Shown in pieces: positions 22,945-36,151 of a stretch of DNA of 64,000 nucleotides. Both the position numbers and the translations under genes were made by a program. The notes under the pieces were generated by a model that ran no database searches, was not told where the DNA came from, and worked only from the letters and a program-made list of their open reading frames with translations. Location of the stretch: positions 1,281,215 through 1,345,214 of the forward strand of contig CM053263.1 of assembly GCA_028583405.1 (NCBI GenBank), in the 5' to 3' direction. Source of the stretch: Pogonophryne albipinna (lineage: Eukaryota; Chordata; Actinopteri; Perciformes; Artedidraconidae). Position 1 is the stretch's first letter; each line of letters opens with the position of its first letter.

Positions 22945-23153
22945 TAGGTGACCAAATACTTATTTTACTGAGGAATTTACCAATTAATTCATTAAAAATC
23001 CTACAATGTGATTTCCTGGATTCTTTCCCCCCATTCTGTCTCTCATAGTTGAAGTGTACCTACTGTAGGATGACAATTACAGGTCTCTCTCATCTTTTTA
23101 AGTGGGAGAACTTGCACAATTGGTGGCTGACTAAATACTTTTTTGCCCCACTG
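22945..23153. repeat. Tc1 terminal inverted repeat (transposase 5' side)
   Basis: In reverse complement the outer motif AAGTATTTAGTCAGCCACC and the inner AAGTATTTGGTCACCTAC are present. The transposase start lies about 160 bp further inside. Confidence 0.9.
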
Positions 23154-23155
23154 TA

Positions 23156-23510
23156 TATACAAAAATACAACATAAAAAGTATTGCAAAAAGTCTATATAC
23201 ATGTTCATACAATATGATATGTACAAGAACAGAATATGAAATAAAATAATGTAAATTAAGACAAAACTAAATACTGTTTATTGCGTGGATAAATATTTAT
23301 CTAAATAAGTATATTGCAAGATGACAAACAGGAATGTTTATCGGGGCACTTAGCAGAGCTCAGGTGTTTAGCAATCTTATTGCCTGTGGGATAAAACTGT
23401 CCCCGAGTCTGGTGGTTTTAGTCCTCATGCTGCGGTACCGCCTGCCAGACGACAGAACAGTTTGTGGCTGGGGTCTTTGGTATGATTGGTATTCTTGTGT
23501 TACTCTATCT
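23156..23510 (+). repeat. Interspersed repeat, right part split by Tc1
   Basis: Continuation of the repeat at 21436. It includes ATTGCCTGTGGGATAAAACT and GTCTGGTGGTTTTAGTCCTC, phrases common to a large family of fish interspersed repeats. I cannot name the family with certainty. Confidence 0.6.
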
Positions 23511-23681
23511 ATGCTAATAATTGCTGTTTTGTCAAGAAAGCTAGGAGTCACAAGATGTATTTGCTGTTGATTTTCTAAATGGTGTGTACGTTATTTCTCT
23601 ACCTCGTGTAAAAAAAACATGGATCAGGCACTTACATGTACAAGTATGGAGGCTAAAATATTCCACATATGTATTCCAGAA

Positions 23682-24779
23682 CAGGGGCGTTTCCTGGACC
23701 TGGAAACATTCAGGGCTTAGCCCACAGTCCATTAAGGTACCGGGCGCTACAGTGGAATTTTCTACTGCAACACTCCCCACACGCACATACACGGTACACC
23801 TGTGACTGTTACAATGAAGGCTCGATAATCAGCTCACGTCATAGAAGTGTAAGCAGGGGTAAAGTGCTATTTTTTATAAGTGGGGAGCGGACCTAACCTC
23901 CTCTAGGGGGGTTCTCACCTCCTTTAGGGGGGTCCGGGGGCATGCTCCCCTGGGAAGATTTTTTTTTAAATATTGAAGTTAAAAGCATCAATCTGATGCA
24001 CTTCGAGAGCAACATTAAGAGATCTATGGATACATCTTTCAACACCCATATGAAACAGAACTGTAAACAGATTTTCTTTTTCTTTATGGATATTTTACAA
24101 ATCACTCCCCTGTGACTGTGTAATGTAAGGGAGCTTCTAGCTTCATGTCGAACACTGACAGTAAGTCAACCTTTCCCAGAGAGCTTTCTTTGAAATCACC
24201 AGGTAACGCTAAAAAACATTACATTTAGATTGTATGACAAAGTGTTAATTTAATGTCTCTGGCTAGCTATAGCTACTTGCTAACGGTTTAGCTTACCCGC
24301 ACGATTCAAAGTATTGTCAACAACGTAGCTGTAATTTATGCTTTGCTTACATGTTCGCATAACTTGAAAGTTTACTGACATTTACATGCCTCGTTTACCT
24401 GGCTCAAGTGGTGGCTCTGGGGTTGTTGTGTGAGCCACCACTTGAGAATTGTCGTCTTTTTTAAGAAATGTTTTTCTTATGTCCATCTTCAAAAACTCAG
24501 AGTCCGACTGACAGTTTAAACATTGTCACAGGATAGGTACCTGTCAGTCAATAAGACACGTTTATTTCCATGCAACTCTCTGGTGATTGGTCTGGTGTCT
24601 TGCCTCTGTTGCATTCACTGAACACGGGAAATTACACTCCTGCCGTCCTCTCTAGTGTCATGATGAGGTTCAGGTAAAGCACAGTTAATGTATTATATTA
24701 TTGAGGGAGAATTGTCCGGGGCTACAGAAAAAACATCCGGGGCTAAAGCTCCGAATGCCCAGGACAGGTGACGTGCCTG
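23682..24779. mobile_element. hAT-type non-autonomous element, 1.1 kb
   Basis: The left end CAGGGGCGTTTCCTGG and right end CAGGACAGGTGACGTGCCTG are related in inverted orientation, and GGGCTTAGCCC and GGGGCTAAAGCTCC follow just inside. Flanks TTCCAGAA (23674-23681) and TTCCAGAC (24780-24787) agree at 7 of 8 bases. The GTCCGGGGGCATGCTCCCC block at about 23930 is shared in reverse with 8910. No transposase frame is present. Confidence 0.85.
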
Positions 24780-24787
24780 TTCCAGAC

Positions 24788-25965
24788 ACTGTTGAGTCTG
24801 AACTGTACAGGTGGTCAGATGGTGTTGCATAGTAATGACCTTGCCAAGGTTAGGAGTTCCATTCAGTGCGTACAAAAAATGAATGCAATTACTTTACCGG
24901 AAGGCCATTTGCATGCAGGCTTTGTTTGAATGGCACATGCTGTCCTCTATAGAAGCCTATTCTGCCCTTTAATGATCCAAAGAGCAGATGTGAAGAGGGA
25001 GAGGACAGGAAGACAAAGACAGAACAAGAAGAAAAGGGAAAGGATTAAATAAGAAGTATAGCAAATAGGGAGACATGCAGATATGGGAATACGGAACAAG
25101 GAATACAAATACTGTGTATCAACTTATTTTACATTTTTACAAGTGTTGTTGGTATTTCTGCTTTTGTAATATAGCCCACAATCATCTCTCGGAATGCAGT
25201 TACAGAAGATGTTTATGCTGTTTCAGTCACAGCAAATTGGATGAAAGTGTCAGCTAATGGAGATCATGAACATCAGATGTAAGGAACGACGCAAAGAGAG
25301 AGACAGGTAGAGAGACGGCTGGTATCTGGGTTACTCTGGCCTCACATCTCCACTGCAGATGAATATTAATAAGGGTTTATTAATATCTGCTGCCTGCACT
25401 GTGTGTGGATGTGTGTGTGCAAGGTCGGCGTGGAGGCGCAGTGTGAACAAGCCTTCCTCCTCCTCCTCCTCCTCTTGTTTCTCCTCCTTCTCCTCTTCTA
25501 CACAACCTGTATCTCCATCACTCTCACTTCCTCTTTACTCACTTCATCTTTTTTCGTTTTTCTTTCTCCATAATTTGCTTCACCCCCACATCCAGGCTTC
25601 CTGTGTGTCACAGCTCCTTATGTTTCAAGGAATGCTGCTTTCACATAAATCAAAACATAGTGAGGTCATTTTTTGTAAGAATGGTCTTAAGGAGACTATG
25701 TATTGAGCAGGGTCTAGGGGTAAAATAAAGTACTGTAATTGTAGAATCTACTATGTAGCAAGAGCAACAATTGGACAATTCTGTATTTGTTGTACGAAGC
25801 TGAACAGACATTGTGAGTGAAATCACTGTTACTGCAGTCATCGATTTTTTGTCACATGTTTTATCCCAATACATTTAATATTATGGAATTTTCAGTGGAC
25901 TCAACTGTTGCATTCCTATTTTCTCGTCTACTCAGGAAAAAAAAAAGCAACATTACATTACATTA
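24788..25965. other. Non-coding stretch with a TCC-rich patch
   Basis: Purine-rich at 24980-25070. A TCC/TTC pyrimidine patch at about 25452-25502 produces a serine-rich chance frame. No exon is recognised. Confidence 0.5.
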
Positions 25966-26240
25966 CATCGCATTTAGCTGACGCTTTTATCCAAAGCGAT
26001 TTACAATAAGTACATTCGACCAGGAAGACACAACCTTGAAGAAAACAGAATCATATAAGTACATCAGGTTTCATAGAGCCAAACATTTCAAGTGCTACTC
26101 AACTGGCTATAGATAAGCCAGTCCTTTATTGGTATATAAGTGCTCTGTTAGCAGTTCATTGTTAGTAATTCTATCGCTCGAAGTGGAGTCGTATGATGGA
26201 GACATATGATGTCGGCTTCATCAGAATCATCAAAACAAAT
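25966..26240. repeat. Interspersed repeat (ATTAC run plus GCTGACGCTTTTATCC block)
   Basis: A short ACATT repeat is followed by ATTTAGCTGACGCTTTTATC and AAAGCGATTTACAATAAGTA, a phrase characteristic of a very common teleost retroposon 3' region. The far end is indistinct. Confidence 0.65.
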
Positions 26241-27660
26241 TAGAAGTCTACACATAAAGTCTTAAGGAGATTAGGTTGCGTTACTACTGCTTTGAAGGAA
26301 ATGTTTCAATGCTTAGGAATGAATGTCATCAGGTACTTTAGGTTTCAATTTTGTTCAAGTGTTTATGTTATGGTCTAAGGCCAACTCACCACAGTTAAAT
26401 TCTCTCTTGGATGTTGCTCCAGCCTTTCCACAAGCCAGCCCCTCGGGTGGTTCGACTTGACTTCCAAAGTCTTTCAGAGCTTAAAACCATGCAGTCTTAT
26501 CTTTGGCTCAAAGTTAGCCCTACTCACAGAATGTCGTTGTTATAACAATTGTCACTTGAATAGGGATGAATGACAATTAGCTACATTTAACAGTCCCTGC
26601 GATCTACTTTGATTCATTTCCTGAAGCTCTGAATGGAAAACTGCCATTAGGAGGATTTATTTTTGCATGAGGATGATTGTTAACTTTGTTAAAATCCAAC
26701 AAAAGACAAGGCTGCAGAAACTAGATGGAAATAGAATATGAAACCAAAGAAACCAGTAGAATTGAACCATTTCAAAGAACATTTGGTTGGTTTGGCTTTC
26801 CCAATTTGGGATCGATAAAATACATCTTATCTTTATCTTATCTTATCTTACCTTTTTCCTGCTTTGTAACGATAGCTTTGCGTTGTGTTTGACTCATACA
26901 ACTCCTTATAACAACATATCTATATATTATAGTCCTTTTTTTCTCATGCTTCAAATACATACAGTCTACCCCCCCTGACCTCCAGGGAGTAGGACAAAAA
27001 CCAACCAATCAGTGCTTCAGGAGCATGATTCACAGCTTGAGGGTTTGGCCAAGCTGTAATAAACTAGAAAGTCCAGATGACAGTGAGCAATGTGCTGTTG
27101 AATACGGAGCCTGAGTGCATGATCTATACACACGATTCCCTTGACATTTTATTGAGATATCTCATGTGGAGGGGTGTGCACATACACATGCACACACTTC
27201 CTCTTTCCCCCTCCACTTCAATATCCAATTCAGATGGCATGTCACAGTTTAATGAATAAATTCATAGACGATAAGGTTTTTGTAATCAGCGCACACCGCA
27301 ATGAAAAGTGCAATAACAGCACTGTATATATATATTACTGTTAGAATGACCTCACTGAAAAAAGAGAAGGAAATGTGCACCTAATAGGGTGGAAATGCAT
27401 GACATATTTTTGTTGACAGGGCAAAATACCCTCAATTGAAGCAGGCAGAGTTGTGTTTACTGCTCTGTGTATTCAGACAAATGAGAAGCACTTTGTTCAG
27501 TAAATGAGCAGGAATTTCCCCTGACAACAGGCCGTCATGTTTTTACTAAGATGAAACACTCTGTACATTATGATGTGTTTCTGTATGCTCGGTTATAATG
27601 TTTGTTTACCTCCTCGGTCAGATTATAAGCAGGCGATTCAGGCGTTTCCTTGTAAATTGC
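26241..27660. other. Non-coding stretch with a retroposon-like tail
   Basis: Around 26795-26852, CCCAATTTGGGATCGATAAA followed by CTTATCTTATC repeats resembles a retroposon 3' tail; a relative stands at about 42418. The rest shows no exon or element ends. Confidence 0.5.
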
Positions 27661-28299
27661 ATTTATGCTGCTAACACTGTGTGGATTTTTTGCTCTGTCA
27701 GTGCATGCTGGAATGTCTGTGGGGGGGGGGGGTCACAGATCAATGGGGAGCAGGTGGGTGTGTGTGTGTGTGTGTTGTCGTTCATGAGAGCAGGTGCATG
27801 TATATATGTGGAAAGGTGCGCGTGTGTGAGCATTGTGAGGAGCAGGTGTGTGTGTGTGCTCTGTGATAATAGGCACATATGGACAGAGCGAGAGAGCCAA
27901 ATGAGAGACACCCACACATATGCAGACACACACGGGGTATGTAGCCTACAAAATACACAACTGATCCAGGCGGGTGTTTTAGACTACTTTTGGATTTGTG
28001 AGAGTTTGAGTGAGTGAATGACACATGAATTGGATAAAAATAATATTAGGCTTACAACCGGTATTTATGATGACAATCATAATGAGGGTAAAGCATGATG
28101 GGATGTCAAACAAGCAATGCAGAACATGGAAACAGTGCCTATTACGATTGTTATGCCAAAAAAAGAGTTCACCTCCATTATGTCATTATGTTTATTATTG
28201 TAGTCTAAATCAGTGGGAAAGTGGTTGTTAAATCCAGTAACGAAGCAACCGTCTTGTGTATGAATTTGCCGATGGACTAGCTGCTCCTTTCAGCTAAGT
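27661..28299. other. Non-coding stretch with short GT clusters and a G run
   Basis: G run at 27720-27732 and short GTGTGT patches at 27757-27775 and 27846-27858. The 139-codon frame across it is low-complexity. Confidence 0.5.
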
Positions 28300-28740
28300 A
28301 GATGTTAGAGAGCAAGAGAGAGAATAATTGTCAGCTATTTGAAAATGACAGAGGGGGAAGTGATGGGAAAAATAGTGAGAAGCAGCGGAGCAAGAGAGAT
28401 CGAGAAAAATGGGGAGATGAGGAGGGGTAGATTGATGGAGAAAAGGAGGAAGGGTGCATGGCTGAAAATGAACTTGTACGCTGCTTGAGACCCAATGGAG
28501 GGAGTGACAGCTATATAGATTAGAGGGAAAAGAGGGAAGAAAATAAAAGCGGGGAGGGGAGGAGAGAGGCTGATTGTTAGCAGGTAACATAGGGATGAGG
28601 AGGAGAAAGATGTAGAGGGGTGAGACAGCGGGGTGAAGGATTTGGCAACCATGATGAGGAAGAAGTGGAGGATTAAGTAGATGCAGAACTACTGGAGGAA
28701 AAAAAGAGTACAAAAGGAGGTCATCTTTCAAAAGAAACCA
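28300..28740. repeat. Purine-rich tract
   Basis: The + strand is strongly enriched in G and A (GAGGGG, GAAGAAG, AGAGAGA) for over 400 bp directly before a long GT tract. The minus-strand 258-codon frame over it is a low-complexity artefact. Confidence 0.8.
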
Positions 28741-28772
28741 CAATTCAGCTGGGATGGTAGATGACAGGATAG

Positions 28773-28962
<190 letters not shown>

Positions 28963-29189
28963 TCTGCTTGACAGTGTGAGGATTACTGAAGAGAGTAAAA
29001 CTTTAATAATACTGCGCTCACTAATCTGTCTGTCTGACCGCGGGTCTCTCTCTGTGTCTGTCCTGCACATACACAGTCATGCCGTGGGTCTCTGTGTTGT
29101 ATGATAGACTGCGTGCTGATGTGTGTGACTATAATTCCATTAGCAGCTCTTCATTCTGCAGGGGGGAAACAGCAGCCTGTAGAAATACA

Positions 29190-29440
29190 ATTCTGACTGA
29201 AGGGAAGGAGGAGGAAAAGCAAAGGATGAAGGGATTGGGGAAGGAAAGAGGAAGAAGAAGACGTGATGCAGGAGGGAGGAAGTGGATTTACGGTGGGAGG
29301 ATGGAGAGTCAAACAGAGGTTATAAAGAAGAGGGGAACAAATTACAAGGAAAAGAAAAGGAAACAGGAAGGAGATTAAAATCTAGGTGGTACAGAAAAAA
29401 ACAGGAATAGAGGGAAGATGAGGAAAATGGGAGGAGGGCT
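29190..29440. repeat. Purine-rich tract
   Basis: The + strand is nearly all G and A in blocks such as GGAAGGAGGAGGAAAAGC and AAGAGGAAGAAGAAG. Confidence 0.8.
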
Positions 29441-30564
29441 AGGGCGCTTAACCACCAGTGACAGAACCTAATCCAATAATTAATCCATCCCTCACATGAC
29501 TTTACAGCCAAAAGTATTTAACCATAATTCACTCATACAGTATTAACGTCAATGCAGTCAATGGTGTTAGTGCAGACAAAGGTTTCCGCAGTGCTTCAGT
29601 CAATCAGTGGTTAATACAGTATTTACATGTCTAACAGTACAATACAGTAATACTTAACATTAGTCTTCTTAAAGTTCTGCAGTCAAGTGCTATATAAGTA
29701 TGACTACAGTCAATAATAGTATACTCAAAAATTATTTTAATACTACTTCCTCTATAAATATATGTTCCCCTATATGTAAGAGGTTTGTAGAACGTTGCCT
29801 TTTATGCATAGTATACCTTATTCATGTGTCATTCCTATGTTTTATTGCACTTGTGTATATTGCATTCATTTGTATTTGTTAATTTAACAACCGACATTGT
29901 TACATATCATAGTAGTGCAGGTGATCATTTGTGCTATTTTATACAACATGTTGGACCTGCTGATCAGTCAATAGACGATGGCTAACAGAATCGATATTAT
30001 GCCTTTTTTACAGCAAACGTTGTATTTGCCATGGTAGGGAGAGCACAGGTGTTACTCATAATAACATTAGTGATGGCTCTGATCATTTGAAGTCTCCTAG
30101 TGAGCCATGACAGTGAACCAGCATGTACAATTGCAGTATAAATAGAATTCAGCCATCCATAATTGTATTATTCTTATTCACCTGCATATGTTTTTTGCAC
30201 CTGGTGGATTGGAATATGAAAATGCAATAATGAACTGTATGCACATATGTATATCCAGATTATCCAAATTGAATATTCCCGTTATAACTGAAGTTAAGAA
30301 ACGTAAAATATTTAATTAATATGGACCACAGGGATAGAGCAAATGGTTTTGAGAGTTCATAAGATTAGTCGATAAACTGTAATCACCTTTAAATCTAACT
30401 GAACTTGAAGTGAACCTAACTGAGTGGAACTCCAGTGTGACTCAACTGCAGACTTTAATAAGCTCTGATGCAAATTCAAGTCAGTGGAGCTGCTATCTGC
30501 TTAATGATAAAGACTGGGGAGAGATGCACTGCAACTCTGAGCACTCTGCCACAAAATGTCATTG

Positions 30565-30565
<1 letters not shown>
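29441..30565. other. Non-coding stretch
   Basis: AT-rich with frequent ACAGTA and TAATAC words at 29530-29750. No exon or element ends were found. Confidence 0.5.

Positions 30566-30646
<81 letters not shown>
30566..30646. repeat. (CA)n microsatellite
   Basis: CA run of about 81 bp. Confidence 0.97.
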
Positions 30647-30647
<1 letters not shown>

Positions 30648-31091
30648 AAAAAGTTATAGTAGAAGTATAAATTACAGCAGCAAAAATGTAATCATCGAAC
30701 AATTTAAAGGAAAAAAAATCATTAAAACTTTTGAAGTCCTGCTCTTGTCATTTAATTGTCTCCACCAGTTAACAGACAGGGAAGGGGACCAATTAGATTA
30801 TCCCGCCTCAGATCAGTCCCTCCCGTCATCTCCTCTGTGTGCCCTTCTCCTTTTCTCCTTTTCTTCACTCACATCTGCCTCATTTCTCACTCTCTACATC
30901 CATCTGCTTTCCTTCTCCTTGTCGTGTCCCAACAGGGATCTATTTGGGTGGGCAGTAAGGATGTAATTATCAGTCGATTAACTGATGATGACACCTGATC
31001 AGACACTAATTAATGAGGGGCGCACACATGCAAGCCACACACTAAGGGCCCACTCCTTGCTGCAGCTCTAATTCAAAATGTAAAAAAATGA

Positions 31092-31129
31092 CATAGATAT
31101 ATATAAACACGTGTTTATATATATCTATG
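31092..31129. repeat. Perfect 38-bp palindrome
   Basis: CATAGATATATATAAACACG is followed directly by its exact reverse complement, with no spacer. The centre is CACGTG. Confidence 0.98.
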
Positions 31130-31167
31130 ATTTAACATGCATTTAAACAGTCCTTCGGCGCCACTCG

Positions 31168-31738
<571 letters not shown>

Positions 31739-31809
<71 letters not shown>
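31739..31809. repeat. (AC)n microsatellite
   Basis: AC run of about 71 bp interrupting or truncating the interspersed repeat. Confidence 0.97.
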
Positions 31810-31811
<2 letters not shown>

Positions 31812-34113
31812 GTAAGTACGAACACACACACTCTCAGTGGGGTACACCCTGTGAGAGGGGCAGGCAGTGTGAGATAAACTGATCACACAGCAATGCACTA
31901 TGCTGAAAGTGATTATGTGTGTGTGCGTGTTTGTGAGAGATAGTGAGCAAAAGAGAGAGATGATGATGTGAACAGCAGTCAGGAAGTAGATATTAACTTA
32001 CACTAGAGAAAAGAAAGAGGAAAATATGTTCCACTGTAGAGAATCATCTGGGACAGTAGCCCACTGCAATAGATGCAGAGTCTGTGTCAGTTTTTCTCGT
32101 ATGTAGGCTATTGGTTAGGGTTAAACACTGATTTACTATAAACTTTTAGGTTCTCTGTTCTACAATAAATGCCAAGTTTAGAGATAATGGGGAAGTTATA
32201 GTTTCATCCAAGTAATGAAATGCTCTAAATTAAACCACAGTGTGATTTCCCATAAGGCAAAGCTGCATCTGATACCAAGTGACTTCAGCACTGATGAACA
32301 CCTCCTTGGGCATTAATTCTGTATTCACAGAACACGGCTCCTTAATATTTGCAGACATATTTTGTGTTGTTGTTTAATCAGTGCATTTGTATAAAGATTG
32401 CCTTAAGGGCACTACAATTATTTTAAAAAGCTTATTTATATAGCACTTATCCAAACAAATATTTTAATGTGCTTGGCTTTGAAAAAAGTTAAAAACATAG
32501 GACTAAAACCAGGAAATTGCAATATCAATAAAGCACATACAAATGTTGAGTTTATCAGACAATATTAGGAACCAGGTAAGTTATACAAAAATAAAAATAA
32601 AAATGATTGAAAGACCATCTGATAAAAATAATTTCCAGGTCAATGTGAAGGTTCAGCATGATTACATGAGCAGCAGGCTCCTGTCCGACTGGCTGCACAG
32701 ATTGCAGGTGCTGGAGACACAGGCTATAGAGGTACCGTAAAAATAAATCAACATTAGGAGTTTAATATTATCATTTTTTACAATAATAGAAAATAGTGTA
32801 AAGGATTACAATTTCATTTCTGACAGTTGCACTACACTTACAAGTCTCGGCAACATTTTGTTCTATTTCTGTTAGCATCAGGCAGTTTAGCAGGTTAGCT
32901 TGGTGTGCACACTAGAGGTTTGTAGTTTCATGTAGCCTGCGCAGAAAGAGGAGAAGAGCTTGTGGTAAACCTTTATTTGTTATGTACTGTTAAGATAATG
33001 AAACAACATGATACTTATAAGGAGTTAATATGTTTGTTGTATCAGTGTTTGCTTTTGGAACGCTGCATGGTCCTGGTTATTCCCCTGGGCTAAGCTAGCT
33101 CCTGGTAGCTAAACAGTTGCTAGCTAGCCTGCTTAGTTTTCTCAGTTGTGGTTTTTAACAATACCTAAATATGTAGTTACTCATGCTGTACCTAAGTGCA
33201 GTTTGGTTTTTGCACTTACTTATTTTTACTTTACTTCATATTACTACATTTTAGAGAGAAATATTTTAAACCTGCGTCACGACTCACATCATTTGACAGC
33301 TAACATTGCTGGTTACTTTATTATAATATTTATCTGACCAATAGAAGCCTGTATTCAATAATTAATATACCGTATTCTAAAGTCTTTGTAAGGACATTTC
33401 TACAACATTTTACGGTACAAATTCACAGGTGTTGATAATAAAATGAATGATGTCTCAGTTGAATGCATAGCTGCTTTGGCTTCAGGGTTCTCCTTTGCTG
33501 GTCACATTTTCATGGCGCCATTAATGTTATTACTAGTAACACATGTGCCCTTCCTGCCATAATTGGTTCAAATGTCAGCTGTTAACAAGGCTTGTATAAG
33601 CACCTCTGCTGTTTTAGTTGTACATGTTGCTGATACAATATCTGGTTGTATTATAGCAACAGTTTTGATGCAGAACTGTTAATAATTTAAATAGGAGTAC
33701 TGCTTCTATTATGCACATTAAAAGAGCAGGGCTAAGCAAAGTATATATAGGATGCATTGAAGGATTGCAGGCTAGACAGTGCTGTGTTAACTTATACACA
33801 TTTGCTGAGCCACTAAGTTGCTGAGGAACTGGGTTTTTGATTTAAATCACATATACTTTTTGAAAATACATGTCACCTTTATGTGCCTGTCAACACTCAG
33901 CATGTGAAGGTAGATGCCTTTGGGTCCTTTGTGCTTGGGATATGGTTATTGCTTCTCAGGATCTGATGTAATGCTCCCTAAGGCCTGTTATTTTATATGT
34001 AGAAATGTACAGTATAGCTGTGAAGTGAAAGGAATGGGATTTCAACGGATATTGTAACCGCCCTGTAATCAAACCAAGCATACAAGATAAGTCTTTCCAC
34101 CTCCCTGATACCT
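31810..34113. other. Non-coding stretch with a retroposon-like fragment
   Basis: Around 32430-32540 the sequence AGCTTATTTATATAGCACTT resembles the reverse complement of LINE/SINE 3' regions. A GC-richer block at 32639-32731 is bounded by TTTCCAG and GAG|GTACCG and could be a cryptic exon. The remainder shows nothing. Confidence 0.45.
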
Positions 34114-34121
34114 CTCTACAC

Positions 34122-34900
34122 CAGGGTTTCCGTTAGCCGGTAATTACCGGTTTTTAGCTGGTAAAATGTATTAAAAACCGGTAAATTCAAAACGTGCCGG
34201 TCAAAATGTCTGGTAATAATTAGGGATGCTCCGATAGATCGGCCGCCGGTCAGTATCGGCCGATATTCACTCTTAATAGTTTGATCGGTGCTCTCTATAA
34301 AGGCCGATCAGGAGAGCTGGATCTGATCGATATGGACATAAACGCGAGTGAAGTGTAACCGGACCCGAGAGAGAGATCAGATCAGCTGCTGAGTCAGACC
34401 GAGACACGCAGCTCTGCATAATCACCTGAAGCCCCGCCTCTGTTTAGCGAGCTGCAGGAGCTGCATGAGAAACTGACGGGCTGTCAGGAGAGAGAGGGAG
34501 GGAGAGAGAGGGAGGGAGAGGGGAAAAGAGAGGATCCGTTTCTCCCGTGTTATTATTCAAAGTTGATGTAAACTTTTCAATAATGTACGTTATCTACTAC
34601 AAATAGTTTGTTTGAATGTAATAATTATGTTGTTTGTGGAATAATTTATTGAAAAATGAATCTGAATTTTTCTATCTGTTACGATTATAAACTGAAGCAA
34701 TATAAAAATGAGCCCCGTGAACTGAGTTTTAAACATCAGCATATCTGCTCATAGTCCGTTAATTACCTGCTAACGGACACTCTGCTACACAACTCTTATT
34801 ATTATTAGTGAAATATGACCGATAAGTTTTAAATTTGTCCGTTAAAATAAATTCTGCCCGGACATTTGACCGGCGAGAAAAAATCCTAGCGGAAACCCTG
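34122..34900. mobile_element. hAT-type non-autonomous element with perfect 8-bp duplication
   Basis: Ends CAGGGTTTCCGTTAG and CTAGCGGAAACCCTG are inverted repeats. CTCTACAC flanks both sides (34114-34121 and 34901-34908). From about 34224 the sequence GGGATGCTCCGATAGATCGG then GGCCGATATT looks like the start of a different element nested inside, whose far end I could not find. A GAGAGGGAGGGAGAG patch lies near 34488-34530. Confidence 0.93.
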
Positions 34901-34908
34901 CTCTACAC

Positions 34909-36143
34909 GTCCTCTTTCTCTCCCTCCTTATCTCTGTTGTGACACCACAGGTTGGATTAATTTAACAGGGGTTCTTAAAGTTTTGCATTCATTTGATCCC
35001 AAAAGTAGCTTTGCTTATGTGATTTGGGAATTTGACTTTGGGAATTAGGTCAAATGAGACAGAATTCCACGTAGCAATAACAGTGTTCACTTCACATTGA
35101 ACCAATATTAAGGTTTTATTAGTGTATGTAACTCAATACATTATTTAAAACTGAACCAAGTGATTTAACCCCAAGTGTCAACTAGAACATATTAAATTAC
35201 TGTGACTTATTAGATTCAGAAATATATGTATATATGGTTTCCATAAAGAAATGCTGTCCTTTTCTATTCTCAGGAACATTTCCATTAATGTTTGTTTAAA
35301 CAACAAATGTGGGCACAAATGTGTGTTGTCTTAAACCTGAAAAGGGTTCATAGTGTCAAAGTGTGTAATCCACTACATGGTGAGAGAATGTGCAGAATCC
35401 TTTTTCAGATGTCAGAGGGAAGGAGGGGCTGGGCGGATATTATAACTGTCTTTAATCTGGCTAAGCATACAGTATGGATAATCCGCTCTCCCTTACTTTT
35501 ACTTACTTAGTTTTATTCCTACAATTTGTCTGGGCAGCACGACTATGTAATCTCACTGAGATTATTGTAATGCTGTCTCTCTTGTCTCTACCATTCTCTA
35601 ACATTTTTGTTTTGTTGTTTTTATTTCACTGCAGTTATTTGTTGTCTGCAGTATTGTGTTTTTTTATTCTCTGCACTTTCCCCAACTGAGTCAATGTACA
35701 GGATGACTCTTGGACCCCTGCCATTTTACAATATTAGTACCATACCCCGAGGAAATGTAGCAGTACAGATATTCAATTTTAAAATCTAAACTTCAAAACA
35801 TTGATAAAGAGTTGTGAGAATGAATGATCATTATGTAAAGTTGCTGGTCTGATGAGAGGTGTTCAGTGTGTGTTGTTGACAAAAAGTGAATGGACTGTAT
35901 AACCTAGACAATATGTTGAGGAAATAAACAGTACACAGTTAGCTGTTGTACTTGCTTGACGGGAGTATATTATTAGTCACCGTCTATTCTATTCGACAGA
36001 GAGAGACTTCACTGTCTGAAAATACACAGGGCTCACTAACCGATGTGTCAACATTTCAAACGTTCCTGAAGCCTCCAAAGTAAACTGCTAAACTGTACAA
36101 AAACTGAAACGCTGAGAGACGGTGATTTAGGAGCTCTCTGACA
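34909..36143. other. Non-coding stretch before exon 2
   Basis: No exon or bounded element was identified. Short frames at 35292-35789 are without recognisable content. Confidence 0.5.
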
Positions 36144-36151
36144 GTTGTTTG

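Larger units (their letters stand above)
21543..23153 (-). mobile_element. Complete Tc1-family transposon, 1611 bp
   Basis: The element runs from CAGTGGGGCAAAACAGTATT to the inverted end ...TTTTTTGCCCCACTG and is flanked by TA on both sides (21541-21542 and 23154-23155), the canonical Tc1/mariner target duplication. Terminal inverted repeats are long (about 208 bp: 21543-21750 and 22945-23153). Each carries an outer and an inner copy of an AAGTATTTGGTCA-like motif (outer form AGTATTTAGTCAG), the IR/DR arrangement to which transposase binds in this group. The transposase frame is intact. Confidence 0.96.
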
